The notes below the pieces were generated by a model. It was not told where the DNA came from. It searched no databases and saw only the letters and a program-made list of their open reading frames with translations. Positions 12,331 to 24,619 of a stretch of DNA of 64,000 nucleotides are shown here, piece by piece (position 1 is the stretch's first letter; each line of letters starts with the position of its first letter). Position numbers and translations under genes: made by a program. Origin of the DNA: Prostheceraeus crozeri (taxonomy: Eukaryota; Platyhelminthes; Polycladida; Euryleptidae); assembly GCA_907163375.1 (NCBI GenBank), contig CAJQUW010007273.1, positions 425,001 to 489,000 on the forward strand. Direction: 5' to 3'.

Positions 12331-13987
12331 AGTCCGTTTCATAAAAAGTGGATCATCCTAAAATTTGACTAAATAAAACATAAGTATGATACAGAAAGCA
12401 TTTTTTTCATGTTATTTCATGTCCCTAATATATTTAAATGTCTTTATATAATCTGATAAGCTATGATACATTAACGGTTCTTAAGAAGCTAATATTTTGT
12501 GGCCCTACCCTTATTGTCAATGACATTACCAATTCGTCTAGGCATTGATTCGATGATATCGTTGATTTTTGACTGATCTAACTTTCTCCACTCTCTTTTT
12601 AACAGTGACGTAAGTTGTGATACGCCATCTGTAGGTAGCAGTGAACGACGAACATTACGTTTTAGAATACTCCATACATTTTCTATGGGATTCAGATCAG
12701 GAGAACGAGCTGGCCAAGATAATGTCCTAAGCCCTAATTGAGACTTGCATAAGTTGACTCTACTACTCCTGTGACACGTAGCATTATCATCCATAAATAA
12801 CCAAGTCGATGGATCACCAAGTTGATCTGTCATTTGGCCAATGTTCATTCGTAAAACATTCACAAAGCGTTCAGAATTCATGGTTCCTTGCTGTATGTGA
12901 AGTTCAGAGCGGCCATTGGTCCAAATGCCAGCCCAAATCAGTAGAGTCGCACCACCTTGTACCCGGGGACGATGTAAATGTCTCGGAATTTCCTGATCAG
13001 ATTTTATCCATAATCTCAATCGACCATCACTATCCTTCAGACGGACTGATGCCTCATCAGACCAGACAACCCGATCCCATTGATTTCGCCAGTGACAATG
13101 ACTCATTGCCCATCTGAGACGTCTTTTTGTATGCTGATCTGATAATTCGATCTGAGAGGGCCTCTTACAGCTCTTGAAATTCGACTCAATAAGTCTTCTA
13201 CGAACAGTGGACTTAGAAATAGACGAGTCTAGTGCAGCCATCTCAGTTAACGAGAGACTTGGATCAACTTTAGCAAATCTCAAAATTAGGCGGTCTCTAC
13301 GTTTGGATGTTTTGCGTGGACGGCCAAAGCCCGCTTTACGACAGAGTCGAAAATCATCATTATGCCATCGATGCACATTTGTGTAAGGGACATTTAGTCG
13401 CTTGCTTGTAGCTCGCAAAGAAAAGCCTAGTTCTAGCAAGACTGACACTTTGCCTTTTGTGAATGCGATCTCGTTATTGTTCATCTGTGCTTTGTATTGT
13501 TATCAACCGGTGAGAGATAGATTTCTAGCTGAAAGCAATCAGGAGTGCTGCCAACACCACGGCAACGAAGTCAGGAAGCTATGGAACATGAAGTCCAGTT
13601 AATCACATGTAGCAGTTACATTATTGTTGATGAATAATGGTGCTATACTGGCTCTGATTGACCGATTTTCTTTATTTTTGTTTTGCTTGATAGCTTTTGG
13701 CTTGTAGAACAACATATTACATAACAAAGGAAACAAATGTAATTTTATAAGAGTGAGGTATGATTCTGTGTAAAATTGCTAAATGAAGATCAAATTATCT
13801 ACTACTTTTTTATCTATAACAGGAAAACAACTCAATATTCATGCCTGAAATTTCCAACAATGATATTAGTAAGCACAACTGACATATCTTCCAAATTTCA
13901 GAGAAATTCGTTCAAGTTTGGCGGAGTTAGACAAAGTTGAAGTTAAGGCGATGTTTAAGGGTGATCCATTTTTCATGAAACAATCTG
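12331..13987 (-). mobile_element. Tc1-like DNA transposon, near complete
   Basis: The terminal inverted repeats are imperfect. After slightly different outermost bases, the left end reads GTTTCATAAAAAGTGGATCA and the right end, reversed, reads GTTTCATGAAAAATGGATCA. TA dinucleotides flank both ends (12329-12330 and 13988-13989), the Tc1/mariner target duplication. The flanks join into a SINE1 copy: the left flank resembles its 3' end and the right flank resumes at TTAAGTCAATAAAAGACACC. The element is 1657 bp with an unusually long (about 500 bp) segment between the start codon and the right TIR. Confidence 0.9.
12489..13484 (-). CDS. Tc1-family transposase, intact DD34E
   Basis: This 331-aa frame catalyses cut-and-paste transposition of its own element in the nucleus. 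Residues 1-110 form the paired-type DNA-binding region: two helix-turn-helix units separated by the GRPR AT-hook-like motif at 54-57. The catalytic core has Asp143 in WSDEASV, Asp233 in MDDNATCH and Glu268 in SPDLNPIENVW, with 34 residues between the last two, as expected for Tc1. Length is normal for the family (about 330-345 aa). There is no internal stop or frameshift, and the frame sits between recognisable TIRs. Whether it is still active cannot be judged: the TIRs have diverged from each other, and the outermost base may be missing from the left end. Confidence 0.95.
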   Translation of the reverse strand: MNNNEIAFTKGKVSVLLELGFSLRATSKRLNVPYTNVHRWHNDDFRLCRKAGFGRPRKTSKRRDRLILRFAKVDPSLSLTEMAALDSSISKSTVRRRLIESNFKSCKRPSQIELSDQHTKRRLRWAMSHCHWRNQWDRVVWSDEASVRLKDSDGRLRLWIKSDQEIPRHLHRPRVQGGATLLIWAGIWTNGRSELHIQQGTMNSERFVNVLRMNIGQMTDQLGDPSTWLFMDDNATCHRSSRVNLCKSQLGLRTLSWPARSPDLNPIENVWSILKRNVRRSLLPTDGVSQLTSLLKREWRKLDQSKINDIIESMPRRIGNVIDNKGRATKY

Positions 13988-14043
13988 TATTAAGTCAATA
14001 AAAGACACCAGTACCCTTGATTCCACGAACGCACTCGCCTAAC
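13988..14043 (-). repeat. SINE1 fragment, right part, interrupted by Tc1
   Basis: From the TA at 13988 the sequence follows the SINE1 body (TTAAGTCAATAAAAGACACC, then the CCTTGATTCC block), then diverges before the tRNA-like head. The missing 3' portion lies at about 12303-12330, on the other side of the Tc1 element. This copy is 5'-truncated, more diverged than the two longer ones, and predates the Tc1 insertion. Confidence 0.8.
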
Positions 14044-15000
14044 CGAGCGTTCTGTCAATAATACAGGTTTTCCCGGACAAATTCATTTCTACGTCATCCA
14101 ACTTCAAGTTACAGCATGCAGCTTCAATCAACGTCAAGCTACTTCAAAGAAGCGTCACAGATTTCTATGTTAGATCAAACAAGTTCAAGATACGCCACAA
14201 AACTTCATGATAGCGCTCGCATGTTCGTGAAAAGCAAAGCAGATTTAATTGTTAATCAATCAATTTCAATTATCAATAAATTCTATCACTTTTTGATAAT
14301 CTGACATTGATAGCGTGAAATATGTTCATGGAAACGATTGAGATCAAAGAATGAACCAATTTCAGCCTATTGCTTTTCCACCATTAAGTTGCGGTTGAGA
14401 GAGAAGCTGCGCGAGGCAGCAACAGTGCGAAGGATTGCAGATGTTCCAACTCATACCTCTGTTTCAGAGCACCGCATTTCTGTTCTACAAGGCATTGTGG
14501 AAGAAATCCTACAAGACCAAACCATTTCTGGTGTGAAGGTAGCAGTAGCACGCATGCAGAATCACATTATTACTTACTTGGACAGGTGCCTAAATTGTCG
14601 CGACATTGTTGTTTGATTATGAAAATAGTGCTCCTTTTCTGACTCTGCGTTCTGAATACGAATTTAATGGGTTTTCATTGTACGAATTTAGTGGGTTTTC
14701 ATTGATATCTTGTATTTCTATACATAAATCTAAACACCTTACCCTTTGAAATTGGAAATGAAAGGGGTTTCCGTTCCTAAATCATAAATGTTATTTCTGC
14801 ACATGAATCTGCACACCCTATTTTTGAAATTGGTTGCACTATCTTGAACTTGAATACTTTAACACGAACCTGCTTTCATTAAAATTGAAGCTTAAGTGAC
14901 GTATAATTGAAATAGGTTGCACTGTCTATGGTCTTTGAAATTGCTTGACGTATCTTGAACTTGTATGCATTATGATTGAACTAGCTCGGGAAAATCTGTA
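14044..15000. other. Unassigned DNA with weak internal repetition
   Basis: From about 14640 to 14970 there are loose local repeats (TACGAATTTAATGGGTTTTC beside TACGAATTTAGTGGGTTTTC, and several TTGAAATTGGTTGCACT-like stretches). They do not form a regular array. A 92-codon plus frame at 14338-14616 is Lys/Arg-rich near its start and matches no family I know. Confidence 0.4.
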
Positions 15001-15217
15001 ATAGGACAATTTGCTGTCGATATCGCATGGAGATGACTTCTGCCTTCACTCGCATTTCCTTTGTATCGTCAGCGTGGCCTAGTAACGAAGGTGCGAGCTC
15101 CTTCTGCACCGCGGACTTCGGTTCGATTCCTGGGTCAGGTGAGTACGGTCGGGGAATCAAGGGTGTTGGTGCCTTTTATTAACTTAATACTTGTCATTCT
15201 CTTTAGATATTCAATAT
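15001..15217 (+). repeat. SINE1 copy, full length
   Basis: The conserved leader is at 15001-15070. The A-box-like TGGCCTAGTAACG is at 15075-15087, the B box GGTTCGATTCC at 15120-15130, and the body ends TTTAGATATTCAATAT near 15217. It aligns end to end with the minus copy at 10036-10247. The leader upstream of the A box is conserved between copies, which is unusual for a simple tRNA SINE. It implies either that the transcription unit starts earlier or that the SINE was copied inside a larger repeat. Confidence 0.8.
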
Positions 15218-16242
15218 ACTACGATAGATTTTTGTTGTCCAAAAGTATTATGACAAAAGTAGTTAGGATTGTGCGAAAGTGTAGCTAGAAGGTAAAATAC
15301 ATCAAATCTGTCCACCAGCTAACATACCAATGTCAATGACTGCTTCGTCAGATAGAGAGTAAGACTTCAAATACAGCTTCGACTTTCACGAAGCCTCAGA
15401 TTGACAGCCCGGAAATTCGCAAACTGATGGCCTGAATGCGCACCCGATGCCAATAGCTTCTAATAACTTGACAATATTTGGCTTTCTAGGCAGCTGCGGC
15501 CCGATTAGAAAAGGCTACTCAGTTAAGGGCCGCATACAAAGAATTGATCATAAAAACTGGACCACCTAAATTATGTTAAAATTCAATCGATTTTCATCCC
15601 TTTCGTGTCGCCCATCAAAGTGCTATGCATCATTCGAGAGCTTGTGTTCTCAGGTTTGAAAAGAACTATGACAAACTTGAATCCGCTGTTTTGTTGGTCG
15701 GACAGTGGTTAAAATATCATAAACGTTCAATTTACAAAACGCAATTTTTCAATAACACTACATGTGAGTATCACAGACAATATTCCCACGTAAAAGACCA
15801 ATCCAACAATGCGATTTATTCGCGACGTGTTCAATACCATACAGTAGCACTACTTCGTCGTCAGGATCACGTGAGTGTCACAATGAATCGAGAACGAGCA
15901 TTTTCTGACTTTTCTTTTGACATATTGTCATTGAAATCGATGGACTAGGAAAGAAGTTATGATGTCGTGAATTTATCACAAAATCGTAACTTCAATGGTG
16001 AATGTCATATTCTTGCTGCATGGTGACACAAGGAAATTAGAATGTCTTTCCTCTCTAGCAGCACTTGCCATAGAAATTGATAATAATAATAGTGGTGTAT
16101 ATTTTCATCAGAAATGAAAATCATAGTTACAAATAGATGATAATTTCAAATATGACATGTACAGAAAAAACTGTTTGAAATAACATAAAGTCACAAATGA
16201 ATGAAAAACTAGAAAGTAAGTTACTGCTGAGTGATGTGGAAT
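15218..16242. other. Unassigned DNA
   Basis: No supported feature. A 107-codon plus frame at 15625-15948 shows no recognisable domain. Confidence 0.4.
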
Positions 16243-16745
16243 TCAAGACTTTTTCGACATTTCACAGTTCATGAGTGAAGACACAAACGGAAAGAAGGAG
16301 GATTTTACCTTCTTATAATTACAGAGAGGCAGTCTATAGTGGGAAGAGTAATGAAGCCTTTGAGGCAAATATTTATGAAGAAGGTGACCATTGTTCTTCG
16401 AAATCTTCTTGAACAATCTCTTGCTTATTTCAAATCGTCTCTCACGAAGATCCTGTGCAAATAATGATTCATCCTTGCCATCTTGATCACTCGTGATAAT
16501 CTTTAGTGCTCTTTTCTGTATTCGGTTGATTTTACTCTCCAACATTTTTGGCAAGGCTACGAAAACCGGACAGGCATATTCCATCGAAGATCTAATCAAA
16601 GCATAATATATAGTCATAAGATCTTTTCTTGTTGTATATCGCTTTGCCTTCCTTAAGATATAAAATCGCCGATTGCACTTTGAAGCAACATCTCTGATGT
16701 GATCATTCCATGTGAGCTTGCTGTTAATCGTCACACCCAACACAT
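16243..16745 (-). pseudogene. Non-LTR RT C-terminal region (LINE 3' part)
   Basis: The minus-strand frame contains LGVTINSKLTWNDHI and then YYALIRSSMEYACPVFVALP, followed by RIQKRALKII. These are the thumb-side and post-RT segments of CR1/jockey-like non-LTR elements, in which a LGV...L.W..HI motif precedes ...R..LEYA.PV. The stretch is open for about 165 codons, so this tail is less decayed than the other RT fragments here. The catalytic palm is absent: 5' of LGVT the sequence runs straight into a MITE-1 remnant. It is dead for lack of the catalytic domain. Confidence 0.85.
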
Positions 16746-16844
16746 TTATTGATAACAATAAAACCTCTATTATGGCAGTGAAGCTATAATGGCAGTGGGT
16801 CAATTTCCATTTAGTCAACTTCAGATAAGCAATCTATTTCTATG
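16743..16844. mobile_element. MITE-1 internally deleted remnant
   Basis: The left side reads AACAATAAAACCTCT as in the MITE-1 A end. The right side reads AGTCAACTTCAGATAA and ends TTTCTATG as in the B end, with almost all the middle missing. It abuts the 5' edge of the RT fragment. Flanking octamers do not match, so this copy has no readable TSD. Confidence 0.7.
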
Positions 16845-16943
16845 ACACTGACTGCAGACGATCACTATTCATGAATTGTGCATCCATTGAGTGAAATTTT
16901 GCGGCCAAGAGAAAATTGTTGAAAAAATTTGAAATTCTGAATA

Positions 16944-17536
16944 AGGATCGAGTTCCATGTTTCAAGAAGGATCAAGTTCCACGTCTGAAGAAGTATCAAG
17001 TTCCACGTCTGAAGAAGGATCGAGTTCCACGTCTGAAGAAGGATCGAGTTCCATGTTTGAAGAAGGATTGAATTCTTTGCATGCAGAAGGATCCAATTCT
17101 ATGTCTGAAGAAAGATCAAGTTCCACGTCTGAAGAAGGATCAAGTTCCACGTCTGAAGAAGGATCAAGTTCCACGTCTGAAGAAGTATCAAGTTCCACGT
17201 CTTAAGAAATATCAAGTTCCACGTCTGAAGAAGTATCAAGTTCCACGTCTGAAGAAGTATCAAGTTCCACGTCTGAAGAAGGATCGAGTTCCATGTTTCA
17301 AGAAGGATTGAATTCTTTGCATGCAGAAGGATCCAATTCTATGCCTGAAGAAAGATCAAGTTCCACGTCTGAAGAAGGATCAAGTTCCACGTCTGAAGAA
17401 GGATCAAGTTCCACGTCTTAAGAAATATCAAGTTCCACGTCTGAAGAAGGATCGAGTTCCACGTCGGAAGAAGGATCGAGTTCCATGTTTCAAGAAGGAT
17501 CGAGTTATATGTCTGACGAAAGATCGAGTTGTATGG
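16944..17536. repeat. 24-bp minisatellite with 240-bp higher-order period
   Basis: About 24-25 tandem copies of a unit close to GATCAAGTTCCACGTCTGAA plus GAAG. Variant units (one with GAATTCTTTGCATGCAGAAG) recur at 17064 and 17304, exactly 240 bp or ten units apart, so blocks were duplicated after the unit array formed. The unit length is divisible by three and stop-poor, so long frames appear on both strands (GSSSTSEE, KKDQVPRL and VELDPSSD repeats). I treat these as by-products; no start context, signal peptide or flanking exon is visible. Confidence 0.9.
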
Positions 17537-17539
17537 TAC

Positions 17540-19153
17540 CTGTAAAGGCGTCGATGTATCATGTTTGCAAAAGAATCGATGTCTTTTGTGGCTTTCCATA
17601 CAACTCATGCGTCTGCCATAACATTCTTGTGTCTTAACTCTACTTTTCTTTCCCTTGATACTTATGTCAGTCGCTGTTCGACACCTTTATCAAAACGTCT
17701 TTTTTTATCTTGTCCTCCTTCTCCTTGACTGGCACTTGTCTGTGTTCCGGATGAGAGGAAAAGAACGCATCTCCTTTGTCACTGCGCAATCTCTTTGCCC
17801 TTTCCTTACCGTCAGTACATTCCTCACCGACTTTCGTCCCTCCTCGGACTCAAATTCTGCTGAATTTACTCCGCATTGGGATTCCATCGCTAAACGGCGC
17901 ATCACAGCAACTTCGTCTCGACTCATGGGAAATTAATTCACTGGCCGACTCCTGTGGAGCAGCACGATCTTCGATAATACGAAAAGGAAACGGAGAAGGA
18001 ACAAGACTCGAGGGAGTCTGAAGGATTATAAAAGAAGCAAAAGCAAAAAATTAAGAATGAAACTTCACAATGATATATCTACTTCACCTTTGAATCACAG
18101 AAGGAGAGAATTTTGAGGTTGATAGTAAATGGCAAGTTTCACTGTAACTTATAGTTGATTGTATTCTATTGAGGGAGTACTGTAGAACATGCAGCAACAG
18201 TTGCAGTGAAGACGTCGTGGCTGTTGAGTAAATGAAATAAATGAAAGCCAAAGCAATGGGCAGTTTTATAATAACATACAGATAAAGAAGCATGTTGTAG
18301 CTTTAGTTTTCATAAATTTTAATACTGTCCTAAACTATGAAACGGAATTTTACTTTATTTGATTTAATTTCAGAGTGCTACGCAATTTTAGTAAATAGTG
18401 TTGAGTCATATTTTCTCTTAACTTACATATTTATTGATGATTACTAGCTTTTTCAATGCATTTTTCTAAATGCAATGAAAACTTCTTTGTATTTTGATAA
18501 ATGAAATGCGTAAAATTCAAAGTGTAGTAGGCCTACCTATGACTGGTGTCGTAGGCCCGCTTTTCATGACATGCCGAGGACTGTTACTACTTTATCCGTT
18601 CGGCTTCTAATTTCTACCCACTATGTTTTTACTCATGCCTTTACATACATGCTGGCCTGAAAGTTCTTGTGCATTACATAGCATTCAGCGTTTTCTCCAA
18701 GGAATACGAGACAGCAATAAACAGAACGACTTATTCGCCAATTCATTGCACATGAGGAGAGGAGAAGCGTTATTTGTCCTTCTAGTAAGTATTTTTAAAA
18801 TTTTTAGACATTTTAGGATATAAAACTTTTCTTTTAAATCATACTTTGTACCTGTTGAAAATTAACTAGTCATTAGCTTGTTTTTTAACTTTGTTACCTT
18901 GACGCACTTTGCTACGTTGAATTGGAAGCAATTTGTGCAACGCTTATTCATCTAAAAAGCTGGCCTGATGAGATAAGTTTTTAGCTTAATAGCAATAAAG
19001 CTATTGGCAGCAAAGGTATTTGTCTTCACAAAAAAAGGGTTTCACGATTAACTTGATTTTGGTGTGAAAGTTGTCTAACGGCAAAATGCTTAGTGTTTTT
19101 CTGAATTCTGACTTGAATTGGTATTCGAAATTTTTAGATTATTGAGTCGCTTT
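17540..19153. other. Unassigned DNA
   Basis: The part from 17650 to 18020 is somewhat GC-richer, with overlapping open frames on both strands (93 codons plus, 73 codons minus). It contains no domain I recognise. The rest is AT-rich and featureless. Confidence 0.4.
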
Positions 19154-19161
19154 GCTCCATG

Positions 19162-19947
19162 CAGACTTGTAAGTGGGCCGGGCTTGAACCTGACATTTTG
19201 CAACCAACACGGGCCGGAAAATTAGTCACAATTGCACAACTTGTCACGATCCAGTAAATAATGGTGCTTTTCTCATTTCTGATGGTCATAGCCAGAACTA
19301 GTCGCGAAGGGTCAGAAAAGCATTTTTTCATTGAGTAGTGTAATTTCAAGTCTGAATTCTGAATAATCAGGACATTCACATCACTTCAGGTGTGTACGGT
19401 TAGTAAAATTGAGATCGTGAATGTAAATTTCAGAAGCGAATTAAGAAAATCGAAAATTCTTGGAATAAATTGAGTTCGTGAGAAAAAAATTTCAATTTGA
19501 CGAATGTTTTTGATGCTACGTAATAAAGCAGACAGTTGAAGCCTGTGTGTGTTCTATAATTCTGCTGAACTATGCTTCCTTGACCTTGACCAGTCGAGCA
19601 AGACAAAGGGAGACGAATATCTCCTTGTCAATCCCCGGCTTGTTGATGTTCGACTTTTCTAAAAACCAGGTGAATGAGTAATCCAACTCTAAATTACGCA
19701 TAATTTCTATAAAGCTTATAACAAAAATCTATTTCAGAATCGCAGATTTATAGATCAAAAGTCAGATATCCATGAAATTAATCATGATGTGTAACAAATA
19801 CAGTATTATAAAGGCCTATGTATCATATATTACAAAATCCGAGCACCTCGAGATGAGCGGGCCGTCCAGGGTCTGAGCCTGAACATTTCCGATGTAGCGG
19901 GCCTGCGTCGGTCCAGGCCTGAAAATTCAGGCCCATTTACAAGTCTG
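19162..19947. mobile_element. Non-autonomous hAT-like element with perfect 8-bp TSD
   Basis: The termini are CAGACTTGTAAGTGGGCC on the left and, reversed, CAGACTTGTAAATGGGCC on the right. The octamer GCTCCATG flanks both ends exactly (19154-19161 and 19948-19955). A CAG start, a GGGCC-rich subterminal region and an 8-bp TSD are classic for hAT. Length is 786 bp, with no transposase frame. An internal section (about 19275-19440) has a diverged relative at 37775-37925. Confidence 0.9.
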
Positions 19948-19955
19948 GCTCCATG

Positions 19956-22915
19956 CCACTATTTATTTTAGAGATTCTGAGGAGCAATTCAAATCACAAA
20001 AAGACACAGCTGACCTTAGCTGAATTTATGCCGTAAAGAAGCAGAAGAAAACATAATAGCCTCAACACTGAATGTCATTTAATAGATTTTTGTTTTATTC
20101 GCAATTCAAGTGATTTCACTTTATAATGAACTTTGTGTCTACATGTAACATTCCTTCGTTTAGCTCGGTCGAGTATTGAACTGTCTTCAAAAGTAGTGAA
20201 ACAGCGCCATCACCGGTGTCCTGACCTAGATATTACTGTTTTCTGTATAACTTTACAGTAATTTTGCCAATGTTACTGTGTGTAGATAAGAAGAACATTG
20301 TTTGTCCTGAATTGAGAATTTGAGAACAACTTTAAGCTAGGGATTGCATGAGTCGAGACGAAATGTCACGAAAGTGATGAGAAGATTTTCTGATTTGTTC
20401 ATTGAACCGTCAAAGTACTGCAATCAGCTGTCAAGAATTTGATGTGCATTTGTATCCGCGGTACTATTTTCATTACGATAATCCTCTTGACATTTTTCAT
20501 TCTTATTGATTACGATTATTTCACAGCTGGATATTTATTACAGCGGACGAAATTCAATTCAACTGACAAATAACAACATGAAGAAATATGGTTTCTATCA
20601 ATCCATACATTGGATTCTACATAAATGCATTATTGAGTAATCTGAACTAATAAATTCTCTGAACAGATGGCAAGAAGTCACTCGTTAACAGTGTATACAC
20701 AAGCTCAAGAAAGGTCTCTACAGAAGTGCGCTCAACATAAACCTACGAACGTGCTATTATCTTGTAGACAGTATTATGTTCAATCAAAGAATGGGGCAAA
20801 TACGGATTTTCTGAGATCAAATCTGTAAAAGAAAATATTTGCTTGCATATTCGAACGACTCTTCCTTTGCTACAAAAGATCGTTATTGTTGCAAAATGGA
20901 ATAAAGAAATAAAATGGAATTCACACAATGGAGTTACTGTTATTGAAGAAAGTATTTGCTTTAAGTATTGAGGGGCTTGCTAAGTCATATAAAATTGCTG
21001 GGTGCCTGACATAGTTAGGGTATGGTTTACTCCTTATTGCTAAATCCAAGATCCTTATATTCATAATGATCTCTTCATAATGCAAATGTCCATTGTCATT
21101 ATAGGTATATATAGATGAGATTTCAAAGGTTTCAGATATATAATATACATGTAGTCATTTTTACTTGAGAAGCGAACGTGCTAGCGTAAAGATAAGTTCT
21201 TTCTATTTGACTAAATTGATATTTTCAGAGGGTTGCTATCCACTGAAAATAATAGAATCAACAATGATCTCTTACATGAAACATTCAGTTGATTTTGAGG
21301 TGATGATGATAACCAGTGCATTTGGAGAGTCACCATGTTCATTAATCCAAGACAGCGCCCAAATCAGAGCAATGCATGCATAAATTTATTGCTTAACAGA
21401 CTCGTTTCAGTCCATCGTTGAACAACAAAACGTGGAATCAAACGATGGGTTGTATACTCGTACAGGGCAGACCTCATTCTCAAACAGCTGAATTTACATT
21501 AACAAATGAAAGGGATAAACAAAATAAAGATAATTGCTCAGATTGAGTCTAAATATTCTGGTAAAGTGTCTGGTATGGAGGAGAATGGCGAACGATTGCT
21601 GGACGGTAAGTGAGTATGCAACGAAATTTCAGAGGCTGGTCTTTTTTCAGGTGTTCTTTTATGCGAGCAAAAATATGACGCCGAGTTTCCCCGATCAGTC
21701 ATGCCGAATTTCTTGATATTTTCCCTGTACGTCCTCTTAAGTCTCACATTCCTTTTCCACTATGTTGATGCAAAATCGAGTGTAATTTTCTCGGTTTGCA
21801 CTCATGTCTAAAAACTTTAATATTATGGCTAAGATACTAGCACCCTAGGAATTCTCCCCAAGAGTTTTGTTTAGCAATGGATTGTAAGACCAGCGCGCTC
21901 TGCACAGAACAAACATTAAAAGCTATTTCTGCGAGATATTCAAAGTTTCAAAGCATTCATTTGTGGAATATGTAATTGACAAAACGGCACAATTTCCTTT
22001 TCAATGTATATGTCATTTTTTTACAAAGTTCATGTGTTTTTTAATGCAGGTATTATGGATTGTTGTATTTCTACGCATACTTACAGCAGTATTCCAAAAT
22101 GTAGGACGCGGCGAAACCGCTCATACTTTATGATCAATGACTAACCCGAGATATCTAACTTGATACATGTAAAGTGCATATAATTAGACCTCTATAACCG
22201 CTTTATACTACTGTTCTTTATTACTTCAAAGGGCATCTAAATGTATTAAACCGTTCTATGTCTCAAGATGTGACAGCTTTTTATTGTTATGCTAAATATA
22301 GACAAGCATGTATATGAAATGTCAGGAGTACAAAAATATCAAAAACGCTATTGGGTTTTGAAAGCAAGTCGGCTAAAGTGACACTCGAATGTAATATGCA
22401 AAAATTGTTTTTGGTCTAAAATTCATTTTAAGTCTATGTTTCTTTAATAAAGTTTCTGCTTTCTGTTTACTATGAAATACAGGCTCATCGTTCCGTCAAT
22501 CAGAAACTTTTTGTGACTCGGCATCATGGAATACTGTTTTAGGATTTTGAAATAGTATTTTGTTTTTTCTTTTAGATTATTTACCGGTACATGTATACCC
22601 TTTATTCGATGGACGCCACTGCATTCTCCTCAGTTCAAGTCAAAATATCAAATAAGTGACTGGACAATGGACACCAAATGTTTTGGTTGTCTTGACCTTC
22701 CTCAAGGGCTTCATCAAGTACTTGAAGTAATCCTCTGGAAAGGTCAAGAAAAGTCTGTTTAACGTTCGGGAGATTGGACATCGACGAGAACGATGTTTGG
22801 AAGCTACATCACTTATATTGTTATTAGATATGGTCGCACTAGTAGACGAACAACCATAGCGTGAATTGATGTCTAGCGAGGAGTACGACAGGGTTATGTT
22901 GCATCTCTGTTTGAT
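19956..22915. other. Unassigned DNA
   Basis: About 3 kb with no supported gene or repeat. Open frames of 60-97 codons on both strands have no family signature. Confidence 0.4.
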
Positions 22916-22919
22916 TCTG

Positions 22920-23600
22920 TTTGATTGTTGCATCTCCTAAGAAATTAATAACCCGTTGTCTTCATGATGACAAAAGAACTCGTCAGCATAGAAAAGAGTC
23001 GTACGAGCAGAAAGTCTGCCTTAACTTGCCATTTACTTCGGAAAATGATTGTGGGGAAATCAGACAATTCATCGGCAATTGTAATCTATCGAAAAATTAT
23101 ATACAGTGTTCAAAGCTAGAAATCTATGTTTATTATTGAGAGAGAAGAAGCACAAAGGTTATTTAGAGAAGTCATGTGAATATTGTGCCACCTTCAATAA
23201 CATGTGATTGTCATATAAAGAACTGTGTCTACCAAATCAACTGCACACACTGTCAATCATTCTGCATTGGCGAAAGCAAAAGAACAATGCGTTCAGGACT
23301 TCATGAACATATTTCATCATCATCATCTTTCGTCTACCGTCATCTATCTGAAGTGCACCGAATCATTCCTCATGTAAGTGACATTCGGTGGAATATTTGC
23401 ATTCCGGGGTCCCGAATCTAGTCGAACGTAGAAAGCTAGAAACGAATAATATTAATTCTGTAGGGCTTGATGTAAATATCCAGTTTTACTGAAGTTTATT
23501 GTAAGTGCATGAATGAGCCAAAGGCGAAACGTCGCGCATTGTCTTTTATTATTAAATACAATTTCGGTCGTAGACAAGGTTTATTTCCTTTTGAATTCGC
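22920..23600 (+). pseudogene. Penelope-like element 3' part, GIY-YIG remnant (family B)
   Basis: Two plus frames carry the PLE layout. At 22921-23139 the post-RT linker contains CLNLPFTSENDCGEIRQFI, the conserved LPF...C..IR.F block of Penelope elements. At 23176-23421 the GIY-YIG endonuclease reads NCVYQINCTHCQSFCIGESK and then RTMRSGLHEH. Here the GIY half is VYQ and the YIG half is CIG, with the Arg and His of the catalytic helix kept. Stops separate the frames (ERRSTKVI is followed by a stop), so it is dead and 5'-truncated. The endonuclease is an unusual PLE trait among retroelements. The 3' UTR contains a hammerhead-like motif and runs into the (CT)n array. Confidence 0.8.
23505..23539 (+). 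ncRNA. Hammerhead-ribozyme-like motif in PLE 3' UTR
   Basis: A GTGC/GCAT outer stem (23505-23508 with 23536-23539) encloses an ATGAATGA box, a perfect GCC-AAA-GGC hairpin, GAAAC and GTC. This order (CUGANGA box, stem II, GAAA, then a GUC cleavage triplet) is the hammerhead plan, and hammerheads are known in PLE terminal repeats. The first core box is degenerate here, so activity is doubtful. Confidence 0.4.
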
Positions 23601-23649
23601 TCAAATCACATCATAATCACCCGACCGATGACCTCGTCTCTGATTTCTC

Positions 23650-24556
<907 letters not shown>

Positions 24557-24619
24557 AGTTGGTTGAGGTAGGCTGCAATAAGATTGCATCAAGATTTTGA
24601 CAGAAAGAATAGGTTTTTG

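Noticed and set aside
16944-17536. CRISPR array
   Set aside because: The repeats are contiguous 24-bp tandem units without unique spacers, in a eukaryotic context; it is a minisatellite.
17655-18021. Possible exon in a GC-richer patch
   Set aside because: Open on both strands with overlapping frames but no recognisable domain; base composition alone is not enough.
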